From Thiohalomonas sp. (GTDB taxonomy: Bacteria > Pseudomonadota > Gammaproteobacteria > GRL18): a stretch of 6,758 nt of DNA. The stretch covers positions 1 through 6,758 of the forward strand of contig JAIVER010000064.1 of the NCBI GenBank assembly GCA_023864145.1. The letters run 5' to 3'. The position numbers and the translations under genes are program-made. Below are positions 5,200 to 6,758 of this stretch, one piece after another; within the stretch, counting starts at the first letter, position 1; the number at the start of each line of letters is the position of its first letter. The notes below the pieces were generated by a model. It saw only the letters and a list, made by a program, of their open reading frames with translations, was not told the DNA's origin and made no database searches.

Positions 5200-5760
5200 T
5201 TATTTATTTTTCTTAGGTTGAATCGTTACTCGTACACGAGCACCACTGGAGACAGGTTTGCCATCTTTGTTCTTTTTGCTGGAAGCAATAACAGTTTCCT
5301 TTTTTGTGTCATAAATAATTTTGTCGCTGCTGAAGGTATCACCATCCTGCCAGACATAAGCTTGTTTAAGCAAATGAATCTTATCATTTTTTAAATAGTA
5401 AACCATGGTTATGGAGCGGGCACGGAAGTCGCTGTCTTTACCTTCAGGGCGTTGTTTAAATGTAGCTAATTTTTTATCGCTGCCTACTGCGACCGCTTTT
5501 TCTAATTCTTTATTTTTGTCCATGTATAAGGTCAGTTTACTGGACTTGATGACCATACTGCCCTGAGTCAAAATAACATTGCCGGTATATATGCTGATGC
5601 CCTTGAGATCATCAATATCGGCAGTATCAGCTTCTAAATTAATGGGCTGAACACGGTCATTTGATAATGCCATGAGGCTTATAGGAATAAAAAATAAAAT
5701 AACAGTGAGTAGTAAATAATGACTGTTTATTTTTATTCGGGAAAGTGGATTACATTTCAT
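5200..5760 (-). CDS. lptA: LPS transport periplasmic protein LptA
   Basis: 186 residues. An N-terminal signal peptide is visible: basic residues (MKCNPLSRIK), a hydrophobic core (YLLLTVILFF, 15-24) and a likely cleavage after LMA at about residue 31. The mature protein starts near LSNDRVQPINLEAD and has the OstA/LptA beta-jellyroll pattern (INLEADTADIDDLKGISIYTGNV..., then KLTLYM and DKIIYDTKKETV). The tail is lysine-rich. LptA polymerises into the beta-sheet bridge that carries lipopolysaccharide across the periplasm from LptC to LptD. The ATG at 5760-5758 is preceded by AAGGCAG, and the same 7-mer occurs ten bases farther upstream. Sequence identity to E. coli LptA is modest, but position between lptC and lptB makes the assignment firm. 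Confidence 0.95.
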   Translation of the reverse strand: MKCNPLSRIKINSHYLLLTVILFFIPISLMALSNDRVQPINLEADTADIDDLKGISIYTGNVILTQGSMVIKSSKLTLYMDKNKELEKAVAVGSDKKLATFKQRPEGKDSDFRARSITMVYYLKNDKIHLLKQAYVWQDGDTFSSDKIIYDTKKETVIASSKKNKDGKPVSSGARVRVTIQPKKNK

Positions 5761-5810
5761 ACTCTGCCTTATCCTGCCTTGTGTTTTATTTGTATTATAT
5801 TGCTGCTATG

Positions 5811-6395
5811 TTATTTTTTTGCCGGGATGTGTCGAGCCTTAACATTATTTAATAAGTAATAATGTTCTGTATCAAGGTAGGCTTTCATACCGATTCCTGT
5901 AGCAACAGTCGAATCGGTAGTAATTTTTACGGCTTTATCTGTTTCAGCATAGTCTCTATTTGGCCAGATGGTTAATTGGGGTGACTCCAGTTGAGAAAAT
6001 TGGTTTACCTGTGATTGCTCTCGCTTTATTACGGTATGACCTTTTAATATGACACGAGTTCCATCGTTATTGATCCAACCTTGATCTGCACTAATATAAA
6101 CCGGAGGGGCGCTATCACGAAATATTGTAATTCTGGGGTTAGTAATTTCAGAGTCTTCTTCACCGGGATAATGGGATATCTGATCGCCGATAATTTTACT
6201 TTTAGGGATACCTGTTTCAGCAAAATTGATAATTTCAGCGCTATTAAAAAATGTATTAGCTGTCTTTAAAGCGCTATTTTTTTCAGGGAAAATAATATTC
6301 GTTTGATGTTTATTGTCAAGATTAAATACATACCATGTGACGGCAATCGATGCTATGGGAATTGCGAATAGTAAAGTAAGGAGTTTTTTATCCAT
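5811..6395 (-). CDS. lptC: LPS export protein LptC (inner-membrane anchor)
   Basis: 194 residues from the ATG at 6395-6393, matching the family length (E. coli 191). One N-terminal transmembrane helix is visible (LLTLLFAIPIASIAVTWYVF), followed by a periplasmic LptC/YrbK beta domain with PRITIFRD, PPVYISADQGWI, GTRVILKGHTVI and a C-terminal YLLNNVKARHIPAKK. LptC takes lipopolysaccharide from LptB2FG and hands it to LptA. The frame stays open upstream to a TTG at 6473-6471, which overlaps the kdsC end and has GGAAG six bases before it. That start would add 26 residues before the membrane helix. I prefer the ATG because it puts the helix at the extreme N-terminus as in homologues, although it lacks a good ribosome site. 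It lies 50 bases upstream of lptA. Confidence 0.9.
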   Translation of the reverse strand: MDKKLLTLLFAIPIASIAVTWYVFNLDNKHQTNIIFPEKNSALKTANTFFNSAEIINFAETGIPKSKIIGDQISHYPGEEDSEITNPRITIFRDSAPPVYISADQGWINNDGTRVILKGHTVIKREQSQVNQFSQLESPQLTIWPNRDYAETDKAVKITTDSTVATGIGMKAYLDTEHYYLLNNVKARHIPAKK

Positions 6396-6456
6396 ATCTG
6401 ATTCAATTATAAGCTTTAGCAAAGAACTCTCAGTTAAGAGCTTTGAGCTGAAAAAT

Positions 6457-6723
6457 TTAAAGATAGACTGCAAACTGTTCTTCCAGGGTTCCCTGTGCTT
6501 CCATCAATAATTCACACACATCACGTACAGCGCCATGAGCACCATTGTGTTGAGTAGTCCAATCAGCCTGTTGCTTAACTCGTTCGTGGGCGTCGGCAAC
6601 AGCAATGGATAATCCTACCTGTCTCATGACAGGCAGATCAACTAGATCATCACCCACATAACCAACTTGAGTATATACCCAATCAACTTGAAAATGCAGG
6701 ATCGAACACTTGGAAATTATCAT
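6457..6723 (-). CDS. kdsC: KdsC (Kdo-8-phosphate phosphatase), C-terminal fragment with broken frame
   Basis: The last 70 or so residues are clearly KdsC: VGYVGDDLVDLPVM (HAD motif IV, GDDxxD), VGLSIAVADAHE, the ADWTTQHNGAHGAVRDVCELLM segment and a short tail. The enzyme removes phosphate from Kdo-8-P, the step before Kdo activation for the LPS inner core. A complete protein is about 170-190 residues with a DxDG nucleophile motif near the N-terminus. That half is not present: in the KdsC frame a TAG lies at 6736-6738, and the residues before VDW (MIISKCSILHF) do not resemble the family. The listed ATG is therefore only the first one after the stop and not a credible native start. Frameshift, rearrangement or an assembly edge are all possible. 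The gene ends 61 bases before the preferred lptC start. Confidence 0.8.
   Translation of the reverse strand: MIISKCSILHFQVDWVYTQVGYVGDDLVDLPVMRQVGLSIAVADAHERVKQQADWTTQHNGAHGAVRDVCELLMEAQGTLEEQFAVYL
6663..6691. repeat. Short direct repeat at the kdsC break
   Basis: CAACTTGA occurs at 6663-6670 and again at 6684-6691, exactly 21 bases apart, at the place where KdsC similarity stops. On the minus strand this gives the duplicated-looking QVDWVY/QVGYVG. It could be a small tandem duplication or microhomology at a rearrangement, or chance. Confidence 0.35.
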
Positions 6724-6758
6724 TAATTCGAGAATCTAATGATTTTCCAATGCTCGGT

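Noticed and set aside
5764..5780. Duplicated AAGGCAG before lptA considered as tandem ribosome sites or an operator
   Set aside because: Seven bases repeated once at a 10-base spacing is too little evidence; the nearer copy is adequate as a weak Shine-Dalgarno.
6081..6510. Plus-strand frames antisense to lptC and the kdsC end
   Set aside because: Shadows opposite supported genes, with no start signal or similarity.
6663..6691. 8-base direct repeat at the kdsC boundary considered as an insertion-sequence target duplication
   Set aside because: The copies are only 21 bases apart with no element or terminal inverted repeats between them.

Overview
The window is a compact, AT-rich stretch in which every recognisable gene lies on the minus strand. 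In transcription order (right to left) they are a kdsC 3' fragment, lptC, lptA, lptB, rpoN, hpf, ptsN, hprK and rapZ, followed by the first codons of an unidentified gene cut by the left edge. This is the classic proteobacterial kdsC-lpt-rpoN-pts locus. RpoN, LptB and RapZ are strongly gammaproteobacterial in sequence, and an HprK-family kinase sits between ptsN and rapZ, which enteric bacteria lack. I infer an AT-rich, non-enteric, Gram-negative gammaproteobacterium that makes lipopolysaccharide. I cannot support a genus.

Right part (4439-6723): the lipopolysaccharide transport block. LptC (inner-membrane anchor), LptA (periplasmic bridge) and LptB (cytoplasmic ATPase) belong to the LPS transport bridge. 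KdsC, upstream, is normally the Kdo-8-phosphate phosphatase that supplies the inner-core sugar. Only its C-terminal part is recognisable here: its frame meets a stop at 6736-6738 and the conserved N-terminal motifs are not in the remaining bases, so something is broken or rearranged near the right edge.

Middle (2060-4438): rpoN (sigma-54), hpf (ribosome hibernation) and two informative intergenic regions. The 231 bp lptB-rpoN gap carries a full-consensus sigma-54 promoter (TGGCACG-N4-TTGC) and, just upstream, a perfect FNR/ANR-type box (TTGAT-N4-ATCAA). This suggests that rpoN is transcribed by its own product and/or is controlled by oxygen. The 162 bp hpf-ptsN gap carries nested hairpins followed by a T-rich stretch, then a consensus -35 with a 17 bp spacer to a -10-like hexamer, so ptsN-hprK-rapZ probably form a separately promoted sub-operon.

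Left part (160-2059): the nitrogen-PTS block. PtsN (EIIA-Ntr) keeps its phospho-accepting histidine. HprK is a short, kinase-domain-only form with an altered family signature. RapZ overlaps the hprK end by about 20 bp and keeps its P-loop and C-terminal signature, but lacks the basic tail that enteric RapZ uses to bind RNA. No PTS HPr gene is visible inside the window.

I found no mobile element with recognisable ends, no CRISPR array, no tRNA or rRNA, and no clearly new multi-gene system. The most interesting signals are regulatory (the rpoN promoter region) and structural (the kdsC break and the divergent short HprK).
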